Source: Gibbula magus (taxonomy: Eukaryota > Mollusca > Gastropoda > Trochida > Trochidae). Taken from it: a stretch of DNA of 64,000 nucleotides. The translations under genes and the position numbers were made by a program. This document shows positions 1-12,300 of this stretch, one piece after another. The notes below the pieces were generated by a model, which made no database searches, had not been told where the DNA came from, and saw only the letters and a program-made list of their open reading frames with translations. Location of the stretch: NCBI GenBank assembly GCA_936450465.1, contig OW388293.1, positions 22,717,860 to 22,781,859 on the forward strand, written 5' to 3'. Positions within the stretch are counted from its first letter, which is position 1, and the number at the start of each line of letters is the position of its first letter.

Positions 1-757
1 TGTGGCATGCTCTACAAACAGAATGCATAAAAACATTTAAGAAAAACTAAAGATTATTATGTAAGTTGAGATAAACGTTAAATGTCCAAACACGAATATG
101 GATGTGTTTTTTACGAGTAGTAACTTGGTGTACAATGCGGACGCATTTTACATATGCGTGCCACATTTCATTGAATTTGAATGAGTATTATTGTCTCTTA
201 CACACTTCAACAAAAGTATATATATATACTTGTGATTATATAACAAGCTCACGTGAATGTGTTGTAGACCCTGATAGAAGGAATGTACAAAAGATTGATT
301 GTCACACGAACTAAAGGCACCCTTGCAGTTGGGATGTCGCAAAGACGAAACCCCAATGACAGTGGTAAATATATACATATATAATATATTCAAAGTAAAC
401 TGTCATAAACCTGTAAAACTAACTTCAAAACAATAATTGTGTACTACAAGAGAAGTTTTGAACATGCTTTAATAATAAGATGTGTCTCTTAAAAAGTTAA
501 CACCAATGATGATAAGTTACATATTTGACAATGTATGAGATAATGCCAGTACTTGATAATCAAATACCTTATGTCAAATGGTACAATTCATGATATTTTA
601 GTGTAGAACAAAAATGTGAAACATTTTCTAAATAATGTATGTTAAAAATGTTGTTGCAAGGAAATCCCAAAATTCAATCTGGAGTATTAATTATCTACCT
701 TAAAACCCCTATTACTTTTAGTTATAATCTTATCATTTACATGCTTTTTTCTTTCAG
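1..757. other. Upstream or intronic sequence of gene 1, no exon recognised
   Basis: AT-rich non-coding sequence. The short open frames here have no protein-like composition. By analogy with gene 2, the first two exons of gene 1 (signal peptide exon and a 61-nt exon) should lie upstream. Nothing resembling either is visible, so they probably lie outside the window. Confidence 0.5.
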
Positions 758-3700
758 ACAGAACGTTTCAAGTTTCTGCTGCAAAGACTTGCAATAAATC
801 TCACCACATGGTTGTGTCAATAGCGAAGAGTGTTAATTGTCAACATCTTCTATATTTCTCAACATATTGGAAAAACAAGCGTGCACTTCTCACTTTAAAC
901 ATGAACACGAATAAAATATTGATGATAGACTGCCCCTATCCAGACACATCAAGCACACAGCTATTTGTTGGTCCGTGCATTGACATGGAGTCTGACAGCT
1001 GTCTGTACAAACTGAGCTCGTTCTCTAGACTGGAGATAGTGACGTATAGGGAAGATTGTATAACTAATGTCCCGTCCCTCATTGGTCCTGCTCTCAACAT
1101 AACACAGCAAGTTTTGCAATACTGAATTTCTTTGAGTATATTTAGTTTTATATCTCGAAATTGCGTCTACAATATATAGAGCATAATACACGAGTTCCCG
1201 TTTCATTCTGAGTTTACGACAATGGGACCTATATATTACTATTTCCCTAGGCTGGGGGATATACCGATATCAAGACATGGGTTACTTCAACATAGTTTGA
1301 CTTGATTACATATATGTTACGTATATTATTTTCAATCGATGCCGTACAATTTAGGGGAATACACCAATATCTACCTTCGCGAATAGGCGGAATAACCACT
1401 GTGGCTGCATTTACAACACATCGTCACAGACAATATACAAAACGTAACGTCAGAGCAATGTTCGTGACGTCATGTCACAGTGACAAGATGATATTTAGCG
1501 CTAGATCATTGAATAAAAACATGAACCCCGAATGTTAACTCCGGAAAATGGCCCATACACTTACATCTGCTTACATTGTTTGACTTAATTTATACCCCAC
1601 TTCCGGTCTCGTTGCTCTGGTTTCTTTTGTTACAAGTGTAGGTGTATAAGCCGATACACCTACACTTTTTCTGATATACCTATACTTTTTCTGATATACC
1701 TACAGGTTTTAACAACTGAGAAACAATGGAGTAAATTTTCTAAATTTCAAAATCTAAGTGATGATACTTTATAAAATGTCAGATTATAAATGAACATATA
1801 AGGCCCCTGGAATCGAACCCGTGTCCTGTTGCTTTCTGGCCGAACGACCTAACCATTACACCACTAAGCCAGTTGAAACTCATAAAATGTGTTCATGACC
1901 AAATGAATAAGGTCCTTATAATGCGTGAAATAATATCACAAATGTATGTATTTCTTTTTATATAAGAATGTAATTTAATTTTTGGTGCCAAATGTCTTAA
2001 CATACTGAAAAAAAAATCTATTTTCTCTAAACTTTGGCCACGTTGACATTAGCCATGCAGTTTATAGAGATTATTAACCAAGTGTGTTTCCGTATCATTA
2101 ATGTCATATTTTTGGAATAAAAGTTGTATTATGCGAGCCTCTGGCGAGCATAATACATTATTTTCCTATTCCAAATATATGATATTAATGATACGGAAAC
2201 AAACAAGGTTAATAATCTCTTTATCATAAATGTCATTATTAAAATAAGCGTGTTTTTGTGGTAAAAGTCGAAAAAGAATTGAGCGGAGTAATATCACAGA
2301 CGGTACATCAGTGTGATGGTCACGATATCGGCTTTGAAGTGCCTAGAAATAGTTCTAAATTAAAACAATTTAAAAACACATGTGCGCGATTCTTTCAAAA
2401 ATCAATAATTGGTCTCTGGTTCCTTGTTCATGGAGATATTTTCAATCAGTTCATAAGCATCTTCTAAAGCACTCATAAATCACTTGGACCTCACGTTGCT
2501 AGAAGAACTCTAGTAACTCTAGTTTCAACGTTTTGGAAGCTGCGTTGCAGGGTTCATTCGGTTGCTGCATAACAGTATCTTTCACACTTAAACGGTAGCT
2601 GTTTGTGAGGTGGGGTTTTTTCCGTTTATGACAATAAGTACCCATTAATGTACCTGATACTGTATGCTCAGCCCTCGGGAACTGTCAACATGCTACTGCG
2701 ATCGACGAGGCGCGTCGGTAGGTCACACACTGACACATCAAAATTCATTTTGTACACAGGACATCAATAATGCACTGACGTTTTGAATGATTTTTAAAAG
2801 AAATCTACAATTAGCTTGACTTTGTTAAAACTATAAATGCACTGTACCAAGGATACTGTACCATATCAGATGATTTCGTGTTTTCGAATATACATTCATT
2901 CAAGCGGAAATACGCTGGTAAACTCCCGGTTACGCTTTTCATTGATTCGTAAACAGTTATAGGATTCGCATGAACAGAGTGGAATTTTGCGAAAGTAGTG
3001 CGTGTATTTGACCTTTGACTTGTTTTGCATATTTATCAGATTTGGATACCAAGTTTATCAGATTGCTTGATTGCATCGATAACACCCTCCATTATATGAT
3101 AAATAGCCTTCGCTGTACTTTTCAGCAAGATGCACGTGCATCTGCGTTGACAATACCGGCATATGGCCATATCAATTAGATTTCGAGCCCCAAACATGGG
3201 TAACCATACAACGCAGCACTGGCGGCGTTGTCACAGATGAAGCCGTATTTGGGTTGTGCGTTTTATACACGAGCTTGTTTACAGCTGTATTTGTTTAGAA
3301 ATATGATGAAATAGTATTCGCTTACACTTGACCGTAAGTGGGGTATAAGACAGATATACCAATACTTTTCCTCATGTATTAAATGATACCCTACACTTTT
3401 CCCCCACACTCGGAAAAGTATGGGTATATCTCTTAATCTTAACTTAAATCCGGAAGTATTCTTGAAGTATATTAGCTTAAGAGATATTTGATTATTCAAA
3501 GATGCTGTCTTTAATTAACTGATATCTACATCATGTATTGCTATAACGAAAACAACGTTTAAAGTATTCTGAAAGTCGTTATACTTACGTATATTATATA
3601 AAAACAAAAGTTCTGCAAAATAAAGTTTTCATTTGTAATCTAAATTGACCAATTTTTATTCTATTTCAGCTATAACGGTGGTCACACAACCTGTTTTGTT

Positions 3701-4111
3701 GGGAAAACTATCACGTTTATCTGTGTAATAAGAGGGACAATGGTTTCAATATCCCCAGGTACCAAACAGACACTGAAGCTTCCATGGATCTCCATGTCCA
3801 TACGTAACTCACTGCCGCATCTTCGCGACATGGCCGTTGCATCTGATTTCTCAAGCATTGTTCTTGTTTATAATAAGAAGGTTATGCTGGCTTCCTTTAA
3901 CTATTTCAACATGTCTCTGTCGACTGTAAAGGTGATGAACCTGAGCATTCAGACCGTCAGCATTGATGGATCGAGGTATTTATTTCATAGCAGCAGGTTT
4001 AACAGTCAAATGGTCCGTTGTACGAAGAGGGATATTATGTCCGATTCATGCGCTTCTAAATTAATCCATATAAAAGATAAGGCTTGGTTTGGAAACTTGG
4101 CGTGGATATAA
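758..4111 (+). CDS. Gene 1: Cys-containing protein of unknown function (3' exons only)
   Basis: Two exons are supported by comparison with gene 2. The first, 758-1110, starts after a good polypyrimidine/AG acceptor; its product contains FVGPC, then SCLYKL and a YREDC block, matching the same order in gene 2 (FIGPC, TCLYKL, YKEYC). The second, 3670-4111, starts after TATTTCAG and carries CFVGK, LPWISMSIR, a RDMAVASDF block, SIQTV and SCASKLIHI; gene 2 has CFVGK, SPWIRDIAVDADF, NIQTV and LCKTKILH. A polyadenylation signal AATAAA lies near 4179, about 65 bases after the stop. The 5' exons are outside the window. The phases do not match: exon 758-1110 ends on a codon boundary, while exon 3670 needs two leading bases, so the direct join hits a stop. 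Gene 1 may be frameshifted, or another donor is used. I do not recognise the family. The exon homology is solid; intactness is doubtful. Confidence 0.6.
1803..1873 (-). repeat. tRNA-like sequence, probably a SINE head or tRNA pseudogene
   Basis: On the minus strand there is a perfect B-box (GGTTCGATTCC) preceded at tRNA spacing by an A-box-like TGGTGTAATGGTTAGG. The T-stem and acceptor stem pair poorly, so this is not a convincing functional tRNA. A tRNA-derived SINE promoter is the best reading. Confidence 0.5.
2067..2219. repeat. Foldback (palindromic) MITE-like element
   Basis: The two halves are near-perfect inverted repeats of about 65 bases. The left arm starts GAGATTATTAACC and the right arm ends GGTTAATAATCTC. 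The centre is GCGAGCCTCTGGCGAGC. No coding potential. It is one of several foldback elements in the window that share a GAGC/GCTC-rich centre. Confidence 0.75.
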
Positions 4112-4189
4112 CTTTTCTTCAATGAGCTTGATTTGTATAAACGTTCACTATCGCTACATTCTGATGTAATGTTATATAAATAAAGATTG

Positions 4190-6329
4190 AAAAAAATGGG
4201 TTGTTGTTTGTGAGAGTGTTTTAATTGCAAAGAAGTTAAACCACATCATACCACTCTGTTCAGAACCTCTATTTAAGCTGACAATATGAAATTGGTAGGA
4301 ATTTTCATATCAAATGGAACTCTACCAAATATTGATGATGTTACTAAAATGTGCCATACTGATAGCGTTCAAGGTTACTGTTGTGGGTTAAGAACGTACT
4401 CATATGTCAACCTAGAGAACAAAATGAATGGTGAACTAACATTCCACACCAATATTAACATTAATACCCCCAACGCCTGCCTCTTGCATTAAACACAACA
4501 TCTTACATTTCATGTAAATTTCATTTTAAAAATTGTAATACGTTACGTTTGGTAACTAATGGTTTTCTAACACTCCCTTATTTCTCAGGGGTTACTGACA
4601 TGTGTGCATGTAACTTGTAGAAAAAGCTCGGATATTTGAACTGAAATGCACGAGTTTATTTCCTTATTATTCTCATTCCGAAGAAACAGTTTCACATTAA
4701 CACCATTCTATATTTGATACATTGTACCATCACATTGATTTGACGAATGTTCTAAAGCAGAACAACGAGTAAAAATGTCAGCATCCACCTTTTATCTTAA
4801 ATAAACGCACGAATACATACTTTTGAAGCATGACAGTTAATTATCAGTTGCACCAATTTAGTAATTAAACGTAACCACAGCAAGTCGCTGTAACGTCTGT
4901 CCATGTATTTAGTACTGAAATCTTGTTTAACTTGAAAACAACATGGTATAGATTTCTGAATCTGTGTTCTAGCATAATATTCCTTGAATCGTTAGTGACG
5001 TTATGAGCACCTGGGTCATTAATTACATCACCAGACCTTTTGACCGAAATCCGTCTTTGTCTAGTTTGGAAAACTATGTAGGTATTTCGAAGGATATAAA
5101 TTTGTTATGATGTAATTACTGTTGAGTACTTCTGTGCTCATGGATAAGGTGTCGGCTTATGCTATGTTTGCTAAAATCTCTTTTTTAAGATATATTATTG
5201 AAAGGGTGTCTCGTTGGTGGACTTCGTCTTTATGGTGTTTGGTGACATACATTATATCATCGAATCGAGTCGTCTGAAATTCTCCTCCTCATCCTCACCA
5301 GTTCACTTGTTATTAAACTATGTATATATGACAATCCAAGTTGTGTGCACAATGAATATCACTACATATTCAGAAATTTTAGAAAGGCGTTTTGAGGGTA
5401 AATTGTTCCCAGTGAATGATTGTATTTTAGTTATTGTCTTTAAGCTCGTGTACAAGGGTTTTTGTAACATCATCACAGGAATAAAACAAATGTGTTTTTA
5501 CTGCCATTGTTTTGGTTGAGTTTCGCTCGGCTTCAGCGTTCCTATGTTTCCAGAGCATAATTCTAAAACTGTTGAACCAATCTTCACAAAATGTGATATA
5601 CTGCCTTCATATCATTATGATATGCAGTTTGCGGGTTTGAGCTTTCTCAATTTGATTATTTTCTGTTGGCATTGGAACAATTTTAACTTTGTCTTTTTAA
5701 AGGAAAGATTTTGTTTTCGGAGCATAACTCTAAGAGTACTTGACCACTCTTCACAATGATTTAGGTTAAAGAAAAAATGTTGTTTTGGATTCGGTGCATC
5801 ATTTTTATTTGTGAAGACTTTTAGAGTCATTAAAAATATTAATGGATATGCCGAATTAGTTTTGCTTAACCCTAAAATCCATTTGTCCACCAAAAATATG
5901 GGTCTGAAGGAACGCATAAACTTCCTATCTTAATACTACCTCTTCTAAGCTATAAAAATAAAATGTACTACTGAATATCTGAATATAAATGGAGACTTTA
6001 TAACTATAGGCTTTAGTTTATTAGTTTATTAACGTATTTTGACGGACATACTTAGTTATTGGAGAGATTTAAGTGTCTATTTAATTGTATCTTTCAAGAT
6101 ATAAAATCAAAGAAAGATAATGAGCAATTTTGATAATGTCATAAACATATATTATTAATGGTCATTTAATTAAATTGCTAGAACTTCCTAGGAATTTCCT
6201 TTATCAAGTAATCTCTAACTTATCTGCATGAAGCAGAAACTGAAACCTTTGATATGAATTAGTTCTGAATTTCAAAAACAGTAACAGTTCCAAGACTTTT
6301 CACCTCAACTGAAAGGTGCAAACCTAAAC
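4190..6329. other. Intergenic region between gene 1 and gene 2
   Basis: No convincing gene. Positions ~5460-5790 are one copy of an interspersed repeat (hallmark GAGCATAATTCTAAAACTGTT) that recurs inverted at ~11524-11830 and in degenerate form near 28590-28700. The open frame at 4286-4492 is not supported by splice sites or homology. Confidence 0.45.
5460..5790 (+). repeat. Interspersed repeat, copy 1
   Basis: Matches ~11524-11830 in reverse complement over about 300 bases, including GAGCATAATTCTAAAACTGTT-type blocks and ATCTTCACAAAATGTG. It has no coding capacity. It may be a non-autonomous element or part of a long non-coding repeat. Confidence 0.6.
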
Positions 6330-9300
6330 ATGGGAAATATTGCAGTAATTCTGCTCTGTATGGCATTTGTAATAACAATGTCTCGCTTTCAACAAGACAA
6401 TACGATAGAGAGGTCTCCGCTTGGTCCGCTGATGTGTGCTGAATTGTGTAAGCATTGTGACCTATGTAGAGAAACGCACTACATATATATCAAAGAACAG
6501 TTACTTTGTAAACTCACTGAGGGCAATGAGTCGAGAGATGAATTTCAGGTAGGTCATATCTTAACGAGCAATCAAGGATGTTAGTGGAAATGTTGTGGAA
6601 AATATACTTATAACGTCAATCGTCAATCGCCAGAGACATGACAACATGACATGTGATAAATAATGTTCATATCACAACAATGTAATGCAATTTGGTTTCA
6701 AAGAGAAGTACCCCTTCGAGTAGCTCGTTAAGGGTATCTGACGTCATAATAACAGAATCCCCTTTATTGCATAAAACGTACTAGCCAACAGCAAGCGTTT
6801 CCGAAGTGTGATGGCTCGTCTCTAGCGGAAGTTGCCATAACAACCAAAGTGCTGCACGTGCTTCTCTTGTAAGTTACTCTTGTCACACATTACTGAATGT
6901 GACGATTGCTTTATAAACAATGTTTCTAAATGTCCTGAGAATTTATTGCCTGTTTAATGTACATTTTATTGAGATAAGGCAAATTTTGATTTTCATTAAT
7001 TATAAAATTCAAGCAAAATACCTAGTTGGGTAAAACAATTATTTAAATATCCGTAGCAAATACACAATTAAATGAATAATGGAAAATGAATAACCGCCAA
7101 ACAATATACATTTCAATTTATTTCATTGCTCATAAACTTTCTTATTCTTTTGGGTCTTTGTATACAGTGTGTGAGTTAGACAACAATGCTTTGCACTTGA
7201 AAGAAATAGACTGGATCTATATTTAGACTGGAAAACACCTTTACTAATTAGTGCAATTTCTCAGCTTATTTTGGGTCGAAACAATTTGTGAAACATTAAC
7301 TGTATATATACTACGGAGATAGTTTTTTGGCAATTTTCCTATATGTTCATCAACATCCTTAATGGCTCTTTAAGAATCCAAACCGACCTAGAGGTTTTTA
7401 GGAAAGAAAGCTCTCGGCCTAGGGAAAGTGGGTTTGCCTTCGACCCTCCCAATTTTCACTCTGCCGAGGGCTTTCTTTCTCGGAGGGTGAGTTTTTAATC
7501 TAAGTTATGAACCGAAGCATTCTTTATTTAAGATGTAATTTAAAATTGTATAATCCTCACGGATTCAATGGTATTTACAATTGGAATTAGTCATGCGGAA
7601 GAGAGAGCACAGCCGCTATCTGCACTTGCTTCACGCCTCAGTTGGCATGAACGTTGGTTAGGCCAGCGAAGGGTACATAGATCATCAACAGGCATGATCA
7701 CTAGAAATTGTGAGATTTTCAACTTGTGTTATTTTGAAATAATATACATTAGGAGAAAGATTCATATAATCATAAGTCTTCAAAAACACATTGGCAAGGG
7801 GCTTTCCCAAAGAATGCCCAGTAAACCTCTGGTAGAGGTTAAGTCAGTAAAAGAATACCCTTGTGAGGCAATACATTGACGTCACTAGAGGTTTATAGGC
7901 AATTCCAAGCCCCCATTCTAACTCTGTCAGTACGGACACATTCACTTAGTGTGCTTAGTGAAACAATATAAACGGTGGATGGCCTATTAATTTTCAAATT
8001 TCTCCTCAGTCAGCTAGAGAGCAAATGGATTGATGTTTGGCAGAGAAAAAGCACAATCCTTCAAGCACATATACATTAAATGTTTAACCATACTGTATGG
8101 AATCGGTCAACTCTTCAATATAGCCATACAAATCAAACGTAACGTAAAAGTAATCAAATTTTGATTATGTTTACGTTACGTTTGATTTGTATGGCTATAT
8201 TGAAGAGTTGACCTATTCCATACAGTATGGCTAAACGTTTACGTTTATATCCTTTTAGGACACAGGGACTTTACCAGAAGATATTCGAAAAGGTTGTACA
8301 GTATCAAGAAGAAGTGGAGGTATTGAATTTTTAACACAGAGCATTTGAGCATTAGCATTGTGATATGAAGGACTAGATATTAAATTCTTTGAAGGGCAAG
8401 TACATGCTTACTCCTTCCTCGATAGGTTCACGAGATTATATCTACCTGTCGACACCATAAGCATAGAACATATATTCATTTATAATATATATATATATAT
8501 ATATAGGTATGTACTGCTGGTGCATTCAGTAAAGGTACAAATATGGATGATAAAACTTCTTTCTTGAACAAAGACATAATGATTTTTTGTAGAGTTTTCT
8601 CAAAGTTCCTAGCTTTTGAGAATTCAATAAAATATTCATTTTGAATATATTGGCATATTTTTAAAGTCCAATTTGAATCTAGTTTTCTCGTTCTGATTGT
8701 AAAATGAGACATTCAAAGGAATAATGAAAGTCGTCCCCAAGGTCATTTAAATTACAAGAGTACAGACAGATGGAGTACAAACAACATTATAATTTTCCGA
8801 TTTGGGCTCTAGCTCACTTCAGATAAGCTCAGTCTCGCTCTTCCCATAATCCCCTATTGTCTATCAATACACACGCTCCGTTGCATTGCCTACCTAAAAA
8901 AATAACTGCCGGCAAATGTCTGAGGTTAAGGATTTCTAATAAACAGTATGTGCACTTTCATTCTGTTCTATGCTTTTGGCCATATGCCAATGCTCCAGAA
9001 TTAACTTTCCTTTGTATCTCGTCTGAATCATAAGTGTTAACGTTAACAAAACCAGAATTTATTGTCACGGAAAACTAGGGTTTTAAGGGTTAATATTATG
9101 GTGAAATCGTCAGACGTTAGGCAAAATATTACAATGACTATCCGGAAGTCAGTTGCTTAAGATAGTGGGAGTGGAGGCAATTCGAATTATATCGTTCTGT
9201 TGTGCTCGACGTCCTTCATAATGCATGCAATAAACCTAACAAGCATGTACCATCGCTTTTCTTCCATCATTGTTCCAGATGAGAATGATAAACCACAGAA

Positions 9301-12300
9301 AGTCAATACCAGTTACACAACAATCTGTGGGGTTAATTCATCTGTGGTATCATCGGTGTCCAAGAGCACACTATGTCCAAACCTTGTCTATTTTTTACTT
9401 ATCTGGAGAGGTAAGCGAGCCTTGGTCTCCCTGGATATGAAGACTAAGAAATTGGCAGAGATCTTTTGCTTCAAGAAGGATGATGGGTGCAGACAGATTT
9501 TTATTGGTCCTTGCTTCGGGGGCACGACACAGACTTGTCTTTACAAACTGAAAGTTACCAAATTTCTGGAGATAGCAAGTTATAAAGAATATTGCGATGG
9601 TGGTATTCCTTTGGATCTTGGAGTTACTGTGAGAATAAAAAAGTACGTTACAAATATTTGTACTTATATACGGATGAGCACATCGATCTATTTCACAAAA
9701 TTTAATGAATAATTGTTTGAATCATCCTGCCCCATCAGTCTATTTGTATCTTTTAGGCTACTATAATACCCTGATTCCCTGCGTCCAATAACTACCGATT
9801 TGAAAGTAAATAACCAGCCAATTTAAATAAGGTTGAACCCGGATGAGAGGACAGATGCGAGATCATTGACGTTCACAACATTTCACTGTAGAAAGATAAC
9901 TCGCAATGCTATTCAGGATAAGTAACCAGCCCACTGTGAAATGACAATTATATGGGTCAGGGAATCAGGATATTGCAGTAGTGTAGCGAATACAACACGG
10001 TGATGAAGCAGTACGTTTTGGAATAGGTAGATGTTTTCACAAGAAAACACTTACTTTAAAAAAATAGTACTGTAATGTACTCTCTACATTTCGTCGTGTA
10101 AGAATGTGCCTAGGGTCATGAAGTGAAGATTGTTTTGAATACACAAATAAAATCACGGGCAAAAGAAACGCTACCAGGTATTTTAATCTTGATTGAAGAA
10201 TAAATAAAGAAGTCAGATTAAAAAAAACAAATGTTTTTTCAAAAAGAACATGTGCTGATATCATATTCATAAAAAATGCAACCAATCAGCTTCCAGTATC
10301 AACATCACAGTCTCTGATATTCGCCTGGGGGTCAAAAAGTCCAACTTCACGGTTACAACTGATCCCGGTGCAGGGAAATCCAGGCTCAATGTAACGAAAA
10401 CAGTTCACACTAATAACGTGTATGGCCTCCCCTTGCTATGATACACGCCTGACGTCATAACGTGGAATGCGCTGCCATTCTTCTTGGAGAGCTTGGACAA
10501 GTTGCAAGCGGTTATATGGAGGTGGTCGTCATTGGCGAATACGACGATCCATAGCGTCCCAAAGATGTTCGATAGGTGACATGTCAGGCGAGCATGCTAG
10601 CCAAGGCAAAACGTCGATGTTATTGGTAGCAACAAAGTGTTGAGTAACTCGAGCTGTGTGCGGTCTGGCATTGTCTTGTTGAAAGATCACACCTTGTGCC
10701 TGTTGTCGAATAAAGGGACAGACGACAGGACGGAGAATGTCATCGACATAACGCTAACCAGCGGCGTCTTCTCCTCACCAAGTATGCCTCCCCAAACCAT
10801 GACTCCTCCCCCGTAGGGCACCACTTCCTGAATGCAACATGCAGCTGTTCTCTCTCCAACGGCGATAAACACCTACTCTGCCATCTGCTTTGAAGAGACA
10901 GAACCGACTTTCGTCAGAGAAAGCACCGTCTGCCACTGACGTCGCTGCCAACGTAAGAACGTCATTGCCCATCTCAGTCTTCGTTGGCGATGTTCGACTG
11001 TCAACCGGTGTCCCCGGAACGGTCTGTATGCCATGATGCCATCGGACTTTAGATGTCTGGACACTGTGCGTCTGCTTACCCGGTGGCCGAGGGCATTTGA
11101 CGCCGATGACGTCACAGTCAAGAAGCGGTTCCTGAGGTGTAACATACACAGGTATCGGTCCTCCTGGTGGGTTATGACTCTTGGTCGGCCTGATCTTGCT
11201 TTGTCTGAGGTCTGTCCGGAATGACGATAACGCTGCATTAGTCTTGTGACAGTTGTGCGGTGACAGCCAAACGTTCTTGCAACATGGGTGTAAGTCGCTC
11301 CCATTTCAATCATCCCGTTTGCTAGATCACGTTCTTGTAAAGTTAATCTTGCCAATGTTTTTTTTACAATGTGGGTGTCTAACAAACAATTCGCATTGGT
11401 TTTATTCTGTGTCTTCTTTGTTTTGCATGAAAAAGGCGAAAACCACAATTTGGGAAAATTTGGGAAAATCACGCATCGTAATTTCAAATCTAAAGTGGTA
11501 GTGTTTCTTTTGCCCGTGAGTTAAGTCTTAGCGTTATGCTCTGAAAACAAACTCTCTCCTTCAAAAAGTGAAAGTTAAAATTGTTGCCAGATTGTCAACA
11601 GAAAATTATCAAATTGAAAAAGCTCAAAGCCCCAAACGGCATATCGTAATGATGTTGAGAGGCAGTATACCACATTTTGTGAAGATTGGTTAAACAGTTT
11701 TAGAATTATGCTCTGGATATGATTGGAACCCAGACGCCGAGGGAAACTAAACCAAAACATAACATGTATGATGTACATGTAATGACTGTAAAAACACTTT
11801 TGTTTTAATCCTGTGATGATGTTTCAAGAAAATCATTGTACTCATAACATAAAATCATAATTCATTATTATAATAATGAATTATATTAAATAACTAAACT
11901 ACTTAATAAAGAGAATATAAAGATATAAAGACGATATAATTAGGTATGTTTTTCCATGATTTAATCGTTTCAGTCAAAAAGTTCATGAATCGTAATAAAA
12001 GAAACATACCTACACATTCCCACTGACAATCTATATAAACCTAAGATGAAATGTTTGTTCCTTATAAGTAAAGAAATTAAACAAAGATGTTCATAAAATA
12101 TGTAAAGACAATGACGATATCATAATACGATGATATGATAATTAATAGTTCTTTATTCATTATTTTCTTCCAGGTATGCTGTTCAGGCAGCCTGTTTTGT
12201 GGGGAAGATAAGCACTTTCGTTTGCTTGATCGCAGGGAAACTGTACACTATCACTCCAGGAAAGACCTTTGCACAGCCACGCTTGCTTGAATCAAGACCT

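Larger units (their letters stand above)
1111..3669 (+). other. Intron of gene 1 with repeats
   Basis: Non-coding. It holds a tRNA-like sequence (minus strand, ~1803-1873), a foldback repeat (2067-2219), and a short direct repeat of CTTTTTCTGATATACCTA around 1660-1700 that recurs in degenerate form at 3340-3430. No other gene is seen. Confidence 0.5.
6549..8258 (+). other. Intron 1 of gene 2
   Basis: Non-coding, with two inverted-repeat structures: ~7400-7482 (imperfect arms around a GACCCTCCC-containing loop) and the foldback element at 8078-8240. The open frame at 7568-7879 shows no recognisable protein features. Confidence 0.5.

Noticed and set aside
1803..1873. Functional tRNA gene
   Set aside because: The A and B boxes are good, but the T-stem and acceptor stem pair poorly. 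Kept as a tRNA-like repeat.
4286..4492. Open frame with GTLPNIDDVTKMC, similar to GTLPEDIRKGC of gene 2 exon 2
   Set aside because: No AG acceptor or donor at the right place, and the likeness is four residues long. It starts after gene 1's polyadenylation signal.
10037..10285. Small membrane-protein-like frame at the edge of the Tc1
   Set aside because: It crosses the Tc1 border and has no homology or splice support.
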